Part shown: positions 43,162-52,734 of the stretch, one piece after another
How positions within the stretch are numbered: position 1 is the first letter of the stretch
How the letters are laid out: the number at the start of each line of letters is the position of its first letter
Assembly (NCBI RefSeq): GCF_022026395.1
Contig: NZ_CP041767.1
Span: 5,748,001 to 5,812,000, forward strand
Source of the DNA: Brevibacillus brevis
GTDB taxonomy: Bacteria; Bacillota; Bacilli; Brevibacillales; Brevibacillaceae
DNA: 64,000 nucleotides
Reading direction: 5' to 3'
Translations under genes and position numbers: made by a program
The notes under the pieces: model-generated
The model's database searches: none
The model's input: the letters and a program-made list of their open reading frames with translations, nothing else
What the model was told of the DNA's origin: nothing

Positions 43162-43434
43162 TTTGGTTTGAGTCAACATAGGGGAGGAGAAGAAAAAGCA
43201 CAGTTCTCTTCGACTCTGACACGCCCGCAGTGGGGGATTGACTGTCCGTCTCCACTTCCAAAAGGGGACCGTCGAGCCAAAGCCACCCTACGGGCGGAAG
43301 TTTCTCAAGGAAGAAGTGTTCGACAAGCGGGCCCCCTTTTGGAAGTTCCAACTGGGTAGGCGTTGTCAAGGTCTACGAGCTCTGTGCTTTTTCTTCTCAC
43401 CAGCTTTATTGGTTCGTCGATACCTTTTAAAACT
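43162..43434 (+). repeat. Structured intergenic element, copy C
   Basis: 273 nt, about nine-tenths identical to copy B. The inner arms 43256-43270 and 43330-43344 read TTCCAAAAGGGGACC against GGCCCCCTTTTGGAA. The A-T pair of copy B (20067/20149) is C-G here (43259/43341), a compensatory change. The outer stem (AAGAAAAAGCACAG with CTGTGCTTTTTCTT) is intact. The core GGGGGATTGACTGTCC is at 43232-43247. It follows the siderophore-binding gene on the same strand. Confidence 0.75.
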
Positions 43435-43468
43435 TAGGATGATCATAACTGCCGCATAAATTGTGAAT

Positions 43469-43516
43469 AGGAAAGGACCTGCCAGCCCGTGTTTGTTCAC
43501 ATAGGCTAACAGGTCC
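43469..43516 (-). terminator. Cardiolipin synthase terminator
   Basis: GGACCTG...CAGGTCC with an inner AGCC/GGCT pairing; the minus-strand tail is CTTTCC, so only moderate. Confidence 0.55.
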
Positions 43517-43539
43517 TCTCTTGCTTTCCAGTCCAGCTA

Positions 43540-44988
43540 TTATAAAAGCGGAGACAACAGCCGCGTCAACGATTCCAGCAAGCGCAAACGCAGTGGTCGG
43601 TTCACATACTCTCCCAATGTCATTTCCCGGCAATCAGCCAGATCGGAGACGAACAGTTCCTCCAGCTCCTTTGCCATCTGCGAATCGTACATAAACGCAT
43701 TCGTCTCGAAATTCAGCTTGAAGCTGCGAATATCGACGTTGGCCGTTCCTACAGACGACAACTGGGTATCGACCACAATGGCTTTGGCATGCATGAAGCC
43801 TTTTTCGTAGAGGAAGCAGCGCACACCGCTCTTTAACAAATCGCCGAGATAAGAGTGGGTCGCCCAGAATACCAACAAATGATCCGGCCTTCCCGGGACC
43901 ATCACCCGCACATCTACCCCAGACATTGCCGCCATTTTTAGTGCGGTCAGCATACTTTCATCGGGAACGAAATAAGGCGTCTGCAAGTAAATCTTCTTTC
44001 GTGCCTTGTAAATCATCTTCAAAAAAGCATGCTTGATTTGCTCTTTTTCCGAGTTTGGCCCGCTCGATACGATCTGAACGCCAATCGTTCCCTCAGCCTC
44101 TTGAATCTCAGGAAAATACGCGAGTGACTCATGCATTCTTTTCGGTGCAGACAAATTCCAGTCCAGGAAAAAGCGTGCTTGCAGCATGTACACCGCTCTT
44201 CCCTCTATCAGCAAATGAGTGTCACGCCAATACCCCAGCTTCTTATCCTTGCCCAAGTATTCATCCCCGATGTTGAAGCCTCCGATATAGCCAATCTTGC
44301 CATCAATAATCGTCAGCTTGCGATGATTCCTGAAGTTGACCCGAAAATTCAGGAACGGAATCTTCGCCGGGAAAAAAGAGGCGACTTCTCCCCCTGCTTC
44401 TACCAATGGGCGCAGAAACCGGGATGAGACACCAGAAGAACCTACCGCATCATAGAGCAGTCGAACCTCGACGCCCTCCTTTGCCTTCTTCGTCAACAAT
44501 TGAATGAGCTGTTTCCCTAAATCATCGTCATTCAAAATATAGTAGAGCAAATGTATATGCTCGCGTGCTTCCTCCATCTGTTTGAACATGAGGTTAAACA
44601 GACTATGGCCTTCCTTAAAAACCTGAATGGTATTATCCTGCGTATAATACGCTCCATCACTTACCACGTTCATGAAAATCATGTCGCGGTGTCTCTCCAT
44701 CTCAGGGTCGTTGACCTGCAGTTCACCATGGGCAAGCAACTGCTTTTGCCTATCGACCGCAGCTCGAAAATGGGAAAACTCCCCTTCCTTGAGCCGATAC
44801 AGCTTTTTCTTGCTCAGCTTATGTCCAAAAATCAGGTAAATAATAAAACCGATGCCCGGCAAAAACAGCAAAACCATCAACCAGGCCCAGGTTGCCGCAA
44901 TGTTACGCCTCTCCATGAAAATAAGAACGGCACCCAAAATCAGGTTACCTATTGTTACTATCGCAATTATCTTTTCAGACAACGCCAT
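43540..44988 (-). CDS. cls: Cardiolipin synthase (phospholipase D family)
   Basis: About 482 residues. Two N-terminal membrane helices (about 5-55) are followed by two PLD domains with catalytic HxKxxxxD motifs: NHRKLTIIDGKIGYIGG (about 220) and HAKAIVVDTQLSSVGTANVD (about 400). It condenses two phosphatidylglycerols into cardiolipin at the membrane. The start may be GTG 44991 or ATG 44988; neither has a strong ribosome-binding site. Confidence 0.93.
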   Translation of the reverse strand: MALSEKIIAIVTIGNLILGAVLIFMERRNIAATWAWLMVLLFLPGIGFIIYLIFGHKLSKKKLYRLKEGEFSHFRAAVDRQKQLLAHGELQVNDPEMERHRDMIFMNVVSDGAYYTQDNTIQVFKEGHSLFNLMFKQMEEAREHIHLLYYILNDDDLGKQLIQLLTKKAKEGVEVRLLYDAVGSSGVSSRFLRPLVEAGGEVASFFPAKIPFLNFRVNFRNHRKLTIIDGKIGYIGGFNIGDEYLGKDKKLGYWRDTHLLIEGRAVYMLQARFFLDWNLSAPKRMHESLAYFPEIQEAEGTIGVQIVSSGPNSEKEQIKHAFLKMIYKARKKIYLQTPYFVPDESMLTALKMAAMSGVDVRVMVPGRPDHLLVFWATHSYLGDLLKSGVRCFLYEKGFMHAKAIVVDTQLSSVGTANVDIRSFKLNFETNAFMYDSQMAKELEELFVSDLADCREMTLGEYVNRPLRLRLLESLTRLLSPLL

Positions 44989-45070
44989 CACACCACATCC
45001 AGCTCTAGGATTCCTCCCATATTACAACATTTACTATCGGGATTCATCCTTCCTATCCATCTAGTTTATC

Positions 45071-46015
45071 CTATGTTGCCAATAGTTTTCCGTTCTTCAT
45101 GATACATTTGTCGTCCAAATACACATCCGGCTCTTTGACAACCAGATCAATATGTACCCCTGCGACAATCGTCCCGCCAAACGTATTGTTGCTACCAAAG
45201 GCTACGTGAATCGTTCCGTATACCTTCTCGTCCTCCAGCACAACTCCCGTAATACGCGCCTTGTCATTCGTTCCGATTCCGAATTCACCCAGCATCCGCC
45301 CGTCTTGGTCTCCAAGCATTTGCAGGAGGCGTTCAGCCGATGTTCCTTCTGCTTCTGTGATCCGACCATTTTGGACCGTCAGCAACAGTGGCGAATCAAT
45401 TTTTCCGATACCCGCGATGGAGCCATCGACGAGGATTTGTCCTTCCGCTGTCCCTTCCAATGGGGCGATATACGCTTCGCCGGAAGGCAAATTGCCCGAT
45501 TCTCCAGGATTGACGTACATGCCAGTACTCGGCACCCCATTGCGGTCTGCGATGGAAAACGTCAGTGACTTGCCCGCTTTTTCGATTCGCACGGTACTTG
45601 CTCGCGTTAGCATCTCGGTCACGCGCTCGGTGAGTGCCTTTACTTGTGTATAGTCAGCGGAAATCGCTCCTGCAAGGAACATGTCTTCCGTAATAGCTGG
45701 CATGGTAGCCAGTCTTGTACCATTTGCTGCTGCTTCTTTTCGTGCTTTTGTATGCGTCAAAGAGTGCTGGGTCACACATACCACCACATCTGCGCTCTTC
45801 ATCGCCGCTGCAACAGCTGCAGGAGGCTCTTGACCGGACTTTTCCCGCTCCTGCATGACCATCAGCATTGCTTCTGCCCCTAGCTGTTTACCGGCTTCCC
45901 AGATCGCTTCACCGATGTCCCGCTTCCGCTCGTCGGCCACCACCAAAAATGTCTCATTTGCTTGCAATGCAAGGCAATTCATCAAAATGGCTTTGCTGGA
46001 TTCTATCAATGTCAT
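45071..46015 (-). CDS. M29-like leucyl aminopeptidase family protein
   Basis: About 314 residues resembling the short AmpS/NicX-type branch of peptidase M29: NETFLVVADERKRDIGEAIWEAG near the N terminus, VVCVTQHSLTHTKARKEA and a C-terminal GTIHVAFGSNNTFGGTIVAGVHIDLVV segment containing metal-ligand His/Asp. It may be an aminopeptidase, but ring-cleaving dioxygenases share the fold. Monocistronic. Confidence 0.75.
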   Translation of the reverse strand: MTLIESSKAILMNCLALQANETFLVVADERKRDIGEAIWEAGKQLGAEAMLMVMQEREKSGQEPPAAVAAAMKSADVVVCVTQHSLTHTKARKEAAANGTRLATMPAITEDMFLAGAISADYTQVKALTERVTEMLTRASTVRIEKAGKSLTFSIADRNGVPSTGMYVNPGESGNLPSGEAYIAPLEGTAEGQILVDGSIAGIGKIDSPLLLTVQNGRITEAEGTSAERLLQMLGDQDGRMLGEFGIGTNDKARITGVVLEDEKVYGTIHVAFGSNNTFGGTIVAGVHIDLVVKEPDVYLDDKCIMKNGKLLAT

Positions 46016-46172
46016 GTAAGAATCATCCTTTTCGTCTATCTTATGGTTAGGTTATATCCACTTTTTTCTTGCAAACTCTTCTGTCTTCGCTAGATTGGAT
46101 CGTTAGTCCTGCCCTTACCCTGTTTATCGGAATCTTCTTGCTTTTGCTGTTAAATTTAGTATGATTAGAATA

Positions 46173-46273
46173 CAAATGAAAACGCTTAAGACAATGAGGT
46201 CTTCTACCCGCGCTTTATCAATAGGCGTGGGGAAGGCCTTTTTCTTTTGAAAAAATGATAGCGTTTTCATTTG
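46173..46273 (+). promoter_or_regulatory. Nested-hairpin leader of the HAD phosphatase gene
   Basis: A perfect 14-bp inverted repeat, CAAATGAAAACGCT (46173-46186) and AGCGTTTTCATTTG (46260-46273), encloses a second hairpin (46198-46238, GGTCTTCTACCCGCGC with GGCGTGGGGAAGGCC). That hairpin is followed by TTTTTCTTTT and would terminate transcription. A promoter-like TTGCTG-N16-TAGAAT ends near 46170. The arrangement suggests an attenuator or an uncharacterised riboswitch. Confidence 0.55.
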
Positions 46274-46307
46274 GGGGATCGAGAAAAAGAAGAAGGGGAT
46301 GACAACC

Positions 46308-47591
46308 ATGTCACACAGAAAAGCACAACCCAAAACGTGGTGGCTGACCATGCTGATGATCGTCGCTCTGCTCGCGATGCAGATGCCAGCTTTGGCCAAG
46401 GACACCAACGTGCAGATGCTCGACAAGGGGAAATGGGCACCTGCGACTTATCAAGCCGTCCACGAATTGATTGAGAAAAACGGCATCAAGAGTGCCTCCT
46501 ACAATGCCAAAAAGAAGCCGTATGCCGTTTTTGACTGGGACAATACGAGCATCATGCATGACACTGAGGAAGCGCTGTTTGTTTACCAGATCAACCATTT
46601 GGCTTACAAGCTCACTCCAGAAGAATTCGGGAAGGTCATCCGTACGAATGTACCAGAGGGACCGTTTTCCGATTCGTATAAAAATGTCGACGGCAAGCCT
46701 GTCACACTCGATGCCATCGCGACTGATCTCGTAGCCGACTACACGTACTTATATCAAAATTATCAAGGTTTTAAAGGAACGAAGTCGCTGGAGGAAGTGA
46801 CAGCAACAGAGCAATTCGCAGATTTCAAAGCCAAACTGTTTTTCTTGTATGAAGCGATCAACGATACGCACAGCACCTCGATTGGCTATCCATGGATCCT
46901 CTACCTCTTCACGAACATGACAGTGGAAGAAGTGCAACAATTGGCGGAAGCATCCAATGATCACAGCCTGGGCATGGCGATTGAAAAAGTAAGCTGGACG
47001 AGCCCGAAATCGTTGGCAGGCAAAGCAGGTGTGGTGAAAGCCTCCCATACAACAGGACTGCGCCTCACTCCCGAAGTAGCAAACCTGATGAACACGTTGC
47101 GTGCCAATGGCATCGACGTATATGTCGTGAGTGCCTCCCTGGAGGATGTCGTTCGTGTTTTTGCCACTCTCCCGAAATATGGCTACAATCTCCCAGCGGA
47201 GAACATCATCGGCATGCGTCTGAAAACAGAAAACGGACGGATTACGAACGTGTACCAGCCTGACTACCCGATCACGGTAGCCCACGGCAAGACGGAAGTG
47301 ATCCAGAATGTATTGGTGAAAAAATATGGTCATGGCCCTATCTTCATCGCGGGCGATAGCAACGGTGATTTCGAGATGATGACAGAGCTGGACAGCGTGC
47401 AGCTCTCGCTCGTCGTAAACCGCGTCAAAGGCGGCAAAATTGGGCAGCAAATTACCAAAGGTGCTGAGCAGATGGGCAAAGCAAACCCGACGGTAGTCCT
47501 GCAAGGACGTGATGAGAACACAGGCATGTGGATTCCGAGCGAAGCGACGATCCGACTCGGGCAAAAAGAGCCGCAGTTGGTCGCGAAATAA
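46308..47591 (+). CDS. Secreted HAD-superfamily phosphatase
   Basis: About 427 residues from ATG 46308; the ATG at 46299 is too close to AAGAAGGGG. Signal peptide to about residue 30 (cleavage after MPALA). HAD motif I is VFDWDNTSIMHDTEEA (about 68-83), motif II region VYVVSASLED, motif III Lys about KTENGR, motif IV FIAGDSNGDFEMM. It resembles exported phosphoserine-phosphatase-like acid phosphatases that recover phosphate outside the cell. Expression may be set by the leader hairpins. Confidence 0.85.
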   Translation: MSHRKAQPKTWWLTMLMIVALLAMQMPALAKDTNVQMLDKGKWAPATYQAVHELIEKNGIKSASYNAKKKPYAVFDWDNTSIMHDTEEALFVYQINHLAYKLTPEEFGKVIRTNVPEGPFSDSYKNVDGKPVTLDAIATDLVADYTYLYQNYQGFKGTKSLEEVTATEQFADFKAKLFFLYEAINDTHSTSIGYPWILYLFTNMTVEEVQQLAEASNDHSLGMAIEKVSWTSPKSLAGKAGVVKASHTTGLRLTPEVANLMNTLRANGIDVYVVSASLEDVVRVFATLPKYGYNLPAENIIGMRLKTENGRITNVYQPDYPITVAHGKTEVIQNVLVKKYGHGPIFIAGDSNGDFEMMTELDSVQLSLVVNRVKGGKIGQQITKGAEQMGKANPTVVLQGRDENTGMWIPSEATIRLGQKEPQLVAK

Positions 47592-47595
47592 ACAG

Positions 47596-47627
47596 GAAAA
47601 ACCGCCCTTTGTACGGGGCGGTTTTCT
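47596..47627. terminator. Bidirectional terminator
   Basis: AAAACCGCCC and GGGGCGGTTTT flank a 7-nt loop between the convergent phosphatase and anti-sigma genes. Confidence 0.8.
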
Positions 47628-47629
47628 CT

Positions 47630-49096
47630 TTATGGATGAGTAACGGGAATTCTCCACTCGAGTGGATATTTTTTTTGAACAGCATCCAGTCGTAGGGTGA
47701 GCTTCTCCGGGAGCTTGGTTATTTCGTCTTCTTCCGAGTTCCTGCTGTCCTCCAGTAAAAATTTGTATGTTACTCTCTCGCGTCCAGACTGGTCAACGGG
47801 TCCCGTGGATTGAGTACTCCTTCTAGCACGGTAAGTGGTTCCCTTCCCGTCTTGCGCTACCCACCAAGGCAAATAAATATCGGAAATATCTTTGGATAGT
47901 ACCTCGACTTCCATTTCTATTTGCTGTTTTTCCGAATATTTATCTTTTGCCAGCTGGACGCCTTTCACCGTGAAGATATCTTCTCCCACTTGTTTCATTA
48001 CGGGCTTCTTGTTCAACTCATCTGGCCGGAAGGTAACACTCATATCATACGGTATTGCCTTGTGGAAGCTGTTTATGACAAGCGTCTTTGATTTGCCTTT
48101 TGGCAACGGATCGTCGTCCATAATCCAGTGGAAATGTCCATAGCGATCAATGGGATGGGATCTTTCTTTGCGCCTTTCCTTCCCCTTGCTGCCATCTGCC
48201 TCCTCGTAATAATATCCCAGCATATATTGCTGATACGGAAGAAATGGAGCATAATCAGGGTTCGTCGTCTTTCCGGTTAGCTTTTTCGCTTCTTGTTCCA
48301 ATTGTTTTTTGGCCGCCTCTGTCCATTGTGTTTCCAACTCAATTCGGGTGGTCGTTGGCGTGTTGACGATCTGATGTAAGGTCATCCTCAATCCATGCTT
48401 CGTCACTTGCGTTTGATTGACAGGCAACACAGTCGTTGCGGCCGTTGTTTTTGCCATCGTAATCGGAACTTGCAGCTTCCAGTTTCCTTTTATATCTCCA
48501 ATTTCATCAAAGTGCATCGACAACGTTTTCGGAAGGGGCTCTTGTCCTTTTTCCCCAAGGATAAACCGGATGAATCCGACATTATCTTCAAAGGCTGTTC
48601 CCCACTTGTCAGAAATGACCGTCCCTTTGGCATCCAACAATTCAACTCCATTGAATTGAGAGTTACTTGCTGTCTTCCATTCAGGCCCGAGCTGCTGGCC
48701 ATCCGACTGTTTTATCATTAAAGCTACTATTACCTGCGCCGGATCAGCAATGATTTCCTTTACCTCCAAGGTAATCCCCTGATCCGTAACAGAAAGATTC
48801 GATGTTTCGGAGAAGCCTTGTCTCGCCGCCTGTTGCAGTCCTTCGTCGTTGAACACACCTTGTGCAAAGATCGATTTGACATAGGCCGCAAACGTTGGGG
48901 ACACTTGCATGGTTCCGAGCAGCCCGAGTACGACAGCGGAAGCGATGCCGATGGAAGCCCATCTTTTGCTTCGGTAAAACGGACGCCTTCCCACCTGCAA
49001 CGCGTTATTCTGGCTTGGCATTTGAAAACTCGGCGTCTCGACAGCTTCCGCTACTTTCCTAAGCGTCTCTTGAATTTGCCGCTCCTCGTTAGTCAT
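47630..49096 (-). CDS. DUF4179-type anti-sigma factor
   Basis: About 488 residues: cytoplasmic part (1-48), one membrane helix (about 48-66, ASIGIASAVVLGLLG), and a large extracellular part. The extracytoplasmic start SPTFAAYVKSIFAQGVFNDEGLQQAARQG is characteristic of DUF4179 proteins cotranscribed with ECF sigma factors. Its ATG overlaps the sigma gene by 8 bp, so it most likely sequesters that sigma factor and releases it on an envelope signal. Confidence 0.83.
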   Translation of the reverse strand: MTNEERQIQETLRKVAEAVETPSFQMPSQNNALQVGRRPFYRSKRWASIGIASAVVLGLLGTMQVSPTFAAYVKSIFAQGVFNDEGLQQAARQGFSETSNLSVTDQGITLEVKEIIADPAQVIVALMIKQSDGQQLGPEWKTASNSQFNGVELLDAKGTVISDKWGTAFEDNVGFIRFILGEKGQEPLPKTLSMHFDEIGDIKGNWKLQVPITMAKTTAATTVLPVNQTQVTKHGLRMTLHQIVNTPTTTRIELETQWTEAAKKQLEQEAKKLTGKTTNPDYAPFLPYQQYMLGYYYEEADGSKGKERRKERSHPIDRYGHFHWIMDDDPLPKGKSKTLVINSFHKAIPYDMSVTFRPDELNKKPVMKQVGEDIFTVKGVQLAKDKYSEKQQIEMEVEVLSKDISDIYLPWWVAQDGKGTTYRARRSTQSTGPVDQSGRERVTYKFLLEDSRNSEEDEITKLPEKLTLRLDAVQKKYPLEWRIPVTHP

Positions 49097-49661
49097 GCGT
49101 CATTGCCCCTTCCCGCAAAAAATCAGATGAAATGCAACCCTTGTCCAATTGTTGTGCGATCAGCTTCCTGGCCTTGTGCATCCGTGATTTGACCGTACCC
49201 TCAAAGGAACCCGTAATTTTGGCGATCTCCGACACGCTGAAGCCCTCGTAATAGTAAAGAATAATAACCGCGCGATGCTCCGCCTTCATGCTGCGAATCG
49301 CCTGCCATATTTGATGCTGCTCCTCTCGCTGGATCACGTTGTCCAGCGGCGTTAACGCTTCATCCGGGATCATCTCCTCATATTCCACCACAGGCTTCTG
49401 CTTGCGTACCAGATTCAGAGCCCGAAACGTAATGATCCGGTATAGCCAATTGCGAAAGGCCATTCCCCGTTTTTTATCGAGTCGGTCTATGTGCTGATAC
49501 GCTTCGATGAGCCCTTCCTGAACCGCGTCCTGTGCCAGATGCTTGTCATGAATGATCAAGTACGCTGTCCGATATGCCATCGCCAAATAGGGCTTGACCA
49601 ATTGTTCGAAAGCTTCAGGCTCGCCCTCTTGGCATTTGGCAATCAACTCCCACTCATCCAC
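49089..49661 (-). CDS. ECF-type RNA polymerase sigma factor
   Basis: 190 residues from GTG 49661 behind AAGGGAGGG. Region 2 covers about 20-85 (AYLIIHDKHLAQDAVQEGLIEAYQHID, FRNWLYRIITFRALN) and region 4 about 115-165 (HRAVIILYYYEGFSVSEIAKITGSFEGTVKSRMHKARKLI). It directs transcription of a stress regulon and probably of its own operon with the overlapping anti-sigma gene. Confidence 0.93.
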   Translation of the reverse strand: MDEWELIAKCQEGEPEAFEQLVKPYLAMAYRTAYLIIHDKHLAQDAVQEGLIEAYQHIDRLDKKRGMAFRNWLYRIITFRALNLVRKQKPVVEYEEMIPDEALTPLDNVIQREEQHQIWQAIRSMKAEHRAVIILYYYEGFSVSEIAKITGSFEGTVKSRMHKARKLIAQQLDKGCISSDFLREGAMTHD

Positions 49662-49753
49662 AGCGTTCCCTCCCTTCGTTTCTGCTCTACTGTATATTCA
49701 CGAGAACGCGGAGTTTGGTTCACGTTACATAGGCGAAAAAATACTGAACACGG

Positions 49754-49782
49754 AAAAACCCGTCCCCTGAACAGAAACGGGT
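49754..49782 (-). terminator. Terminator after the 49808 gene
   Basis: Minus strand ACCCGT, inner CTG/CAG, ACGGGT, then TTTTCC. Confidence 0.6.
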
Positions 49783-49807
49783 GAATACTATTACAAGCAC
49801 TTTCCAC

Positions 49808-50215
49808 CTAAAGGCTAAGTTTCATTTTTTCCTCGATGTTTATTACGTCCCACTTATAAAACGAAGATCTCTGTAAGGTGAAAAGGAGATTTCCTGCATA
49901 CACTTTTCGAATTCTATTATTTTCATCGTAATCTATTATTAGAAACTCTGCGATTAACTTAATATGATCTCCGGTTCCTTCGACTTGTCTAACTGAAACT
50001 TCTGGTGACTTTAGATTATTCTTAGCGGCAAATTCAAAATAGGAACGAATTAATTCAATTTGATCTTGTTTCATTTGCACGTGGCTTTGTGTGCCATTTG
50101 CTATATTGTCTATGACGGTCCTTACTGTATTTTCAGGAGAGTATAGAGTTTTTAGGATAACCCCCCCTGCAATAGATATTATGAAAATCGCGATGACTAT
50201 TTTTTTCACTTCCAT
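49808..50215 (-). CDS. Hypothetical membrane-anchored protein
   Basis: About 135 residues. An N-terminal signal-anchor (KKIVIAIFIISIAGGVILKTLY) is followed by about 110 extracellular residues rich in beta pattern (VSVRQVEGTGDHIKLIAEFLIIDYD). GAGGAGG precedes the ATG. Not recognised. It opens the accessory stretch of small exported proteins on minus. Confidence 0.6.
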   Translation of the reverse strand: MEVKKIVIAIFIISIAGGVILKTLYSPENTVRTVIDNIANGTQSHVQMKQDQIELIRSYFEFAAKNNLKSPEVSVRQVEGTGDHIKLIAEFLIIDYDENNRIRKVYAGNLLFTLQRSSFYKWDVINIEEKMKLSL

Positions 50216-50260
50216 TCCTCCTCTATAACAGGTCGAGAGAGTAGGGAATACAGTAAGAAA

Positions 50261-50500
50261 CTAAAATAAAAAATACAAAATCAATGCGACCACATACAAT
50301 TGCCATACTTTCATTTTGAATTTGATACATACCATTTCCAATACGCCCGATAAGTATTCACAACATTTAAGTAATAGCCAAAAAACTCCCATACCAACGA
50401 CTATGGCGAAATCGAACGGGCTGAGTCTGCTCTCGATGAAGTTATACACTTTCGTAATATGAAGGAAAATCACAAAGACGAGGAATGAATAGTATTGCAT
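50261..50500 (-). CDS. Small hypothetical membrane protein
   Basis: About 79 residues from ATG 50500, eight bases after GGGGGAGG. Three hydrophobic segments (about 3-16, 30-46, 60-78). No family recognised; lies between two other small exported-protein genes on the same strand. Confidence 0.55.
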   Translation of the reverse strand: MQYYSFLVFVIFLHITKVYNFIESRLSPFDFAIVVGMGVFWLLLKCCEYLSGVLEMVCIKFKMKVWQLYVVALILYFLF

Positions 50501-50632
50501 GGAAACAACCTCCCCCATGTAATTAAAACGAAACAGAGAGCACCTAAGCCCCAGATTTCCATTGTAATATCAGCTATCTTCTCTTCCTGTCTACTTCGTA
50601 ATGATCTTTCGGTTGAGAGAGATTTTGGGGGG

Positions 50633-51355
50633 CTAATTGGGAGAGGATGCAATGAGTTGTTCAACTTCGTTTCTAAGTTCCGAAATATTCTGCCCTGAAT
50701 AACTTTCCTGGAGGAAATAAAGATCACCATGCTGATCTATTGTCTCTAGAGAAACTTGCGATACCAGAGTGTTCTCGCTATTAATTTTAATCTTTCCTTG
50801 AACTGACCCTACTATGTTATAGACGTCATCTTTATCTTCTGTTAAGAAAACAAAATATTTATTTCCTTCTTTCATAGGAATACTTCCTTCAATCCCTACC
50901 GATGTCATTCTGGGTTCACCATTATCATCATTCACTAATTTAGATCCTGGCTCTCCTGCGAAATATTTGGCCGCCTCTCTTTCATCGAATTCCCCTCCAG
51001 TTTCCAGTACAGATACTGTATCATCTATCTCTACATCACCTTTATAGACTTTCGTTAATCTTAATTCAGAGACTGTATATACATCTAGTCTTTCATAATT
51101 AGGGTTATTTTCTTGAGAAATAACTTCAGCTTCGGCTATGATATCTGCATTTTCAGCTAGACCCTCCACGTCAGTGAATGTCTCGGTAAACATTGCTTCA
51201 CCAGAAACTATTCTATAATCTGTATCACTGGAATAAAGAAAACTCTGTTTTTTCAAGTCACCTATATAGTAAACAGCAAGTCCTGCAATTGTTATAAAAC
51301 CAATAGTAGCCAATGCTATTTTTTTTGTGGATTTTAAATTCTTAATGCTAATCAT
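50633..51355 (-). CDS. Hypothetical membrane-anchored exported protein
   Basis: About 240 residues from ATG 51355 behind AAAGGAG. Signal-anchor at about 12-32, then a mature domain with VSELRLTKVYKGDVEIDDTVSVLETGG and EGNKYFVFLTEDKDDVYNIVGSVQGKI, resembling exported OB-like repeat domains of unknown function in Bacilli. Function not assigned. Confidence 0.65.
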   Translation of the reverse strand: MISIKNLKSTKKIALATIGFITIAGLAVYYIGDLKKQSFLYSSDTDYRIVSGEAMFTETFTDVEGLAENADIIAEAEVISQENNPNYERLDVYTVSELRLTKVYKGDVEIDDTVSVLETGGEFDEREAAKYFAGEPGSKLVNDDNGEPRMTSVGIEGSIPMKEGNKYFVFLTEDKDDVYNIVGSVQGKIKINSENTLVSQVSLETIDQHGDLYFLQESYSGQNISELRNEVEQLIASSPN

Positions 51356-51658
51356 TAGTATTCTCCTTTCTACAAAATGATAGATAGAATAGTTTGAACC
51401 CATCTAAGTTACTAAAGCGATTGATCAGTAGTAGAAGTTCGTTAGTCAGTCTACCGAAAGAATAGCGTATTTCCTTTTGAGGAGGTAGCAAATTCCTTCG
51501 CTTGATGGGCATGGGGTCTGCTCACGATAAAAAAAAATAAGATATGAACCGAACCTTTTTCCGCTAAAGAGGCAATATAGTGTGTAAGCTGCTTATTCAG
51601 CGAACAAATAGAACAATCCGATTCTCATTATTTACAACAAAAAAGGAGCGAAGTAATT

Positions 51659-52621
51659 ATGAAAAAACGATTAATTGGTGGAATCGTTGCTACTGCGATT
51701 TTGATTCCAGTTGCAGCATTTGCGGCTTCTGGCGTGATTGACATGCCTACAAGAACACCGATGACTTCTGAACAAGTCAAGGTGGATGAGGTTGGCAAAT
51801 CAACGCTTGAGAAGCTGTATCTCGCATATCCTGAAACAAAATCGTTTGAGATTATCGATGCAAGCAACGTTCAAGGTGATGTATCCAAAGGGAACAATGT
51901 AATCAACGTGAAGCAAACAAGTATCGTACTACAGGAAAAAGGAGGAACCGGCAAAAAGATTACCCTCCATACAAACGGTAGTACGGGTGAGATTGAACAC
52001 GTGATTCAAGAGAATTGGGAGCCTAAGGAGAAGTCACTCATTACGTTAACCGATCAGGAAATCAAGGCGAAGGTAACTGATCTTATTGATAAAATGTATG
52101 GCAACGTCGAACAATACAAGGTTGCTATCGAGCAAATGGAGAATCCAAACCAAAAAACATGGATGTTGAATTACACCAATGAGATGTTCGATAAACCGGT
52201 CTTCCAGGTTTTTGTTCAGGACAATACCATTAGTCTTACTAAGATCGTAGGTATTCCTACAGCTGATACACCTTCTGATACACCTTCAAACATTAAAGTG
52301 GAAGGCCTATTCTCTTTAAATGGTAAGCCTGATTATACTGCTGATAACTTTTTAAACGATGAAAAACTGTTTGCTTTACTAAAAATCAGCCCGACAGAAT
52401 TAAAACAAGAATTAGCAAAAGGTAAAACTGTTGTGGAGATTGCAGCATCTAAAAATGTCACGAAACAACAAGTGCTTGATGTGATTGCAGAAACACAGGC
52501 TAGAGGACAACTTCAAGGTGATGGAGTACCGATCACCGAGAAAGCACTGAAAGAAATGATGGAAGCAGTTGAACCAAAAGTATGGCAAATTATTGAACAC
52601 AAAACGGAAACGGAATGGTAG
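51659..52621 (+). CDS. Hypothetical secreted protein with C-terminal YckD/DUF2680-like repeat
   Basis: About 320 residues; signal peptide with probable cleavage after AAFA (about 22). The body is hydrophilic; a C-terminal segment LLKISPTELKQELAKGKTVVEIAASKNVTKQQVLDVI (about 240-276) resembles the short helical motif of DUF2680 surface proteins. AAGGAG precedes the ATG. The 255-bp gap before it contains no other convincing gene. Confidence 0.65.
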   Translation: MKKRLIGGIVATAILIPVAAFAASGVIDMPTRTPMTSEQVKVDEVGKSTLEKLYLAYPETKSFEIIDASNVQGDVSKGNNVINVKQTSIVLQEKGGTGKKITLHTNGSTGEIEHVIQENWEPKEKSLITLTDQEIKAKVTDLIDKMYGNVEQYKVAIEQMENPNQKTWMLNYTNEMFDKPVFQVFVQDNTISLTKIVGIPTADTPSDTPSNIKVEGLFSLNGKPDYTADNFLNDEKLFALLKISPTELKQELAKGKTVVEIAASKNVTKQQVLDVIAETQARGQLQGDGVPITEKALKEMMEAVEPKVWQIIEHKTETEW

Positions 52622-52657
52622 AAAAACAGAGTCAACTGGGGTACACAAGTAAAAGAG

Positions 52658-52686
52658 AAGAGGCGGGAGAACCGCCTCTTTTTTTA
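52658..52686 (+). terminator. Terminator
   Basis: AAGAGGCGG, GAGAA loop, CCGCCTCTT and a run of T, just past the secreted-protein gene. Confidence 0.85.
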
Positions 52687-52734
52687 TGCAGTAATTTTTC
52701 AGAATTCAGGCCACAATAAGCCAGGTAGTCTAGC

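Noticed and set aside
51404..51658. Possible short gene in the 255-bp divergent gap
   Set aside because: Frames are under 15 codons (for example MGMGSAHDKKK) and lack spacing to the GGAGG at about 51480. I see only AT-rich promoter-type sequence.
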